The notes below the pieces were generated by a model. The model ran no database searches. It was not told where the DNA came from and saw only the letters and a program-made list of their open reading frames with translations. Both the position numbers and the translations under genes were made by a program. A DNA stretch of 5,741 nt from Candidatus Methanolliviera sp. GoM_oil (GTDB lineage Archaea; Halobacteriota; Methanoliparia; Methanoliparales; Methanoliparaceae). The stretch is taken from positions 1 through 5,741 of the forward strand of contig CABGHG010000115.1 of NCBI GenBank assembly GCA_902158735.1, written 5' to 3'. Shown here in pieces: positions 4,367 through 5,741 of this stretch. Each line of letters starts with the position of its first letter. The first letter of the stretch is position 1.

Positions 4367-4393
4367 GGATTCGGTCTTTTTCGTCTCTCTAAT

Positions 4394-5707
4394 ATGCAGA
4401 TAATTATAATAGGTGCAGGGCTGGTCGGCCTATCCCTATCTGAGAAACTCTGTGAAGATAACGATGTTACGCTTATTGAAAAAGATGAGGATGCCTGTAA
4501 AAAAGCAGAAGAATTAGATATAAAAGTAATAAAAGGGAACGGGGCAAACATAAATGTTTTAAAAGATGCCGGGGTAGACAGAGCCGATTTTGTCATCTCC
4601 GTCACGGAGGGAGATGAGATGAACATCATATCTTCAACCACCGCCAAGTTTTATGGCGCAAAGAAGACGATCGCGAGGGTCAGAAGTACAGAGTATATAT
4701 CATCGCCTCTGGAAAAGAGGCAGGAACTTGGAATAGACCTTCTGATAAATCCAGAGCTCCTTCTCGCATATAAGATCGTTCAAATACTTTTCATACCCAG
4801 TTCGGAGAATTTTACTTTGTTCTCGTCGGGGAAGATAGGTTTTTTCGAGATTAGACTATCTAAAGAAGATCCTTTCGTGGGAAAAGCGATAAAAGATTGT
4901 AATTTTCCAGATTTTACGCTCGCAACTGCAGTAATCAGGGGGGAAAATATCTTCGTTCCAACAGGAGACAACGTACTTTTAGAGGGAGATAAGATAATTT
5001 TAACAGGAAAGGGAGAATCGATCTTCGAGGTTAGGAAGTTCGTTGGTGCGAATGGTCTAAAAGATGTCTTAATCGCCGGGGGGGGAACCGTTGGTCTTTA
5101 TTTAGCCAAATATTTAGAAGAAAATGATGTCAACGTAAAGTTGATCGAGAAAGATAAGAGAAGATGTGATCTTCTCGCCTCCAAACTAAATAACGTATTG
5201 ATCCTGAATGGGGATGGGACGGATGTAGATCTACTTATGAAGGAAAACGCCTCCGAATGCGACGCAGCAATATCCGTCACGAACAGTGATGAAACAAATC
5301 TGATCTCTTCACTTCTTCTGAAGCAGATGGGGTGTAAAAAGACGATCGCAAGGGTAAACAAAGATGCTTATCTATCATTATATAAAACGCTCGGCATAGA
5401 TTTTGAAGTGAGTCCAAAAGTAGAAACTTTTAGGGTTATTCTGCCCTATCTGACGCCAAATTTTAATTCGGTCAATACTATAGAGGGCAAAGTAAAGATC
5501 ATAGAGTTTACGGCCGAGGAGAAGATGCCGATCACGAGAGGAGCACTTAGAGAGATTGGACTCCCAAAGGGAGCCATTGTTGGGGCGATCATTCGTGATG
5601 GAGAGGTGATAATTCCTAAAGGCGACGATATGATAAAAGCGGGAGACGATGTGGTTATATTTATGGGAGAAGATGAGCTTAAACGCGTTAGAGGACTCTT
5701 AAAATGA
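4394..5707 (+). CDS. trkA: Trk/Ktr potassium uptake regulatory subunit TrkA (double RCK protein)
   Basis: The 437 residues form two tandem RCK units, as in E. coli TrkA (458 residues). Unit one has a Rossmann nucleotide site G7-A-G-L-V-G12 with acidic E29 (LIEKDE) at the end of the second strand, then GNGANINVL (48-56) and a TrkA_C domain (about 140-217). Unit two repeats this: G229-G-G-T-V-G234, LIEKDK with E252, NGDGTDVDLL (272-281), and a second TrkA_C domain (about 360-437). The halves also share the TIARV motif (92-96 and 317-321). In the family this cytosolic protein forms a ring on the TrkH channel and gates K+ uptake by binding NAD(H), ATP or ADP. There is no Shine-Dalgarno; the start codon lies just past the predicted transcription start, and the hydrophobic first strand (MQIIIIGAG) leaves no room for a later start. 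Its stop overlaps the next start as ATGA, indicating coupling with the channel gene. Confidence 0.97.
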   Translation: MQIIIIGAGLVGLSLSEKLCEDNDVTLIEKDEDACKKAEELDIKVIKGNGANINVLKDAGVDRADFVISVTEGDEMNIISSTTAKFYGAKKTIARVRSTEYISSPLEKRQELGIDLLINPELLLAYKIVQILFIPSSENFTLFSSGKIGFFEIRLSKEDPFVGKAIKDCNFPDFTLATAVIRGENIFVPTGDNVLLEGDKIILTGKGESIFEVRKFVGANGLKDVLIAGGGTVGLYLAKYLEENDVNVKLIEKDKRRCDLLASKLNNVLILNGDGTDVDLLMKENASECDAAISVTNSDETNLISSLLLKQMGCKKTIARVNKDAYLSLYKTLGIDFEVSPKVETFRVILPYLTPNFNSVNTIEGKVKIIEFTAEEKMPITRGALREIGLPKGAIVGAIIRDGEVIIPKGDDMIKAGDDVVIFMGEDELKRVRGLLK

Positions 5708-5741
5708 AGAACAGGCGTTCTTTCAACTATGAAGGGTTGTC
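5704..5741 (+). CDS. Start of a downstream gene, probably the TrkH potassium channel subunit, cut by the window edge
   Basis: ATG at 5704 overlaps the trkA stop in ATGA and opens a frame of 12 complete codons (MKNRRSFNYEGL) to the edge. GAGG at 5691-5694, 9 nt upstream, is a possible Shine-Dalgarno. The fragment is too short to identify by sequence. The TrkH call rests only on the common trkA-trkH gene order in archaea and on the coupled start; a basic N-terminus ahead of the first helix would be compatible. Confidence 0.5.
   Translation, partial: MKNRRSFNYEGL

Noticed and set aside
4360..4647. 95-codon minus-strand frame opposite the trkA start
   Set aside because: Antisense to the first Rossmann unit of TrkA and Ser/Phe-rich, typical of a shadow frame.
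1..5741. CRISPR arrays, insertion sequences, tRNA and rRNA genes
   Set aside because: No spaced repeats, transposase motifs, terminal inverted repeats or cloverleaf-like signatures were seen on either strand by eye; a covariance-model scan was not possible.

Overview
This window comes from an archaeon, most likely a euryarchaeon of the methanogen/ANME-related lineages. The lineage is inferred; the archaeal assignment rests on sequence. Several start codons are preceded by BRE/TATA-like boxes about 25 bp upstream of the inferred transcription start. T-rich tracts follow several genes, the RNase HII is of the archaeal type, and ATA, AGA and GAG codons are frequent. A bacterial-type DnaK beside an Hsp20 fits mesophilic or moderately thermophilic euryarchaea, which are known to have acquired DnaK.

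Layout. (1) 1-830, minus strand: a stress-protein block, with hsp20 (320-775, own BRE/TATA promoter and Shine-Dalgarno) followed by the first 69 codons of dnaK (1-207, running off the left edge, own AT-rich promoter). (2) 887-1597, minus: a TIM-barrel sugar phosphate isomerase/epimerase-like protein. (3) 1598-1915: a 318-bp divergent intergenic region that is not empty. It carries the isomerase promoter, a well-formed promoter plus Shine-Dalgarno leading into a 26-codon TTG-started small ORF, an inverted repeat, and the promoter of the next gene. (4) 1916-2680, plus: a divergent alkaline-phosphatase-superfamily protein whose motif order looks permuted. (5) 2734-4327, minus: an apparent cluster of rnhB (RNase HII), an unlisted 35-codon ORF overlapping its stop codon as GTGA, and a CPBP-family membrane protease gene 5 bp further on with clearly higher GC than its neighbours. 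(6) 4394-5741, plus: trkA (two-domain K+ uptake regulator), whose stop codon overlaps (ATGA) the start of a truncated gene that is probably the TrkH channel subunit. rnhB and trkA diverge from a 66-bp region with a single good TATA box placed to serve both.

No mobile element, CRISPR array, tRNA or rRNA was seen. Most of the window is ordinary housekeeping and stress functions. The observations most worth a second look are the two small ORFs, the permuted phosphatase, the shared rnhB/trkA TATA box, and the compositionally odd CPBP gene. Two styles of translation initiation are mixed here: dnaK, hsp20, the phosphatase and the TTG small ORF have Shine-Dalgarno sites, while the isomerase, CPBP, rnhB and trkA genes lack one and appear leaderless or nearly so.
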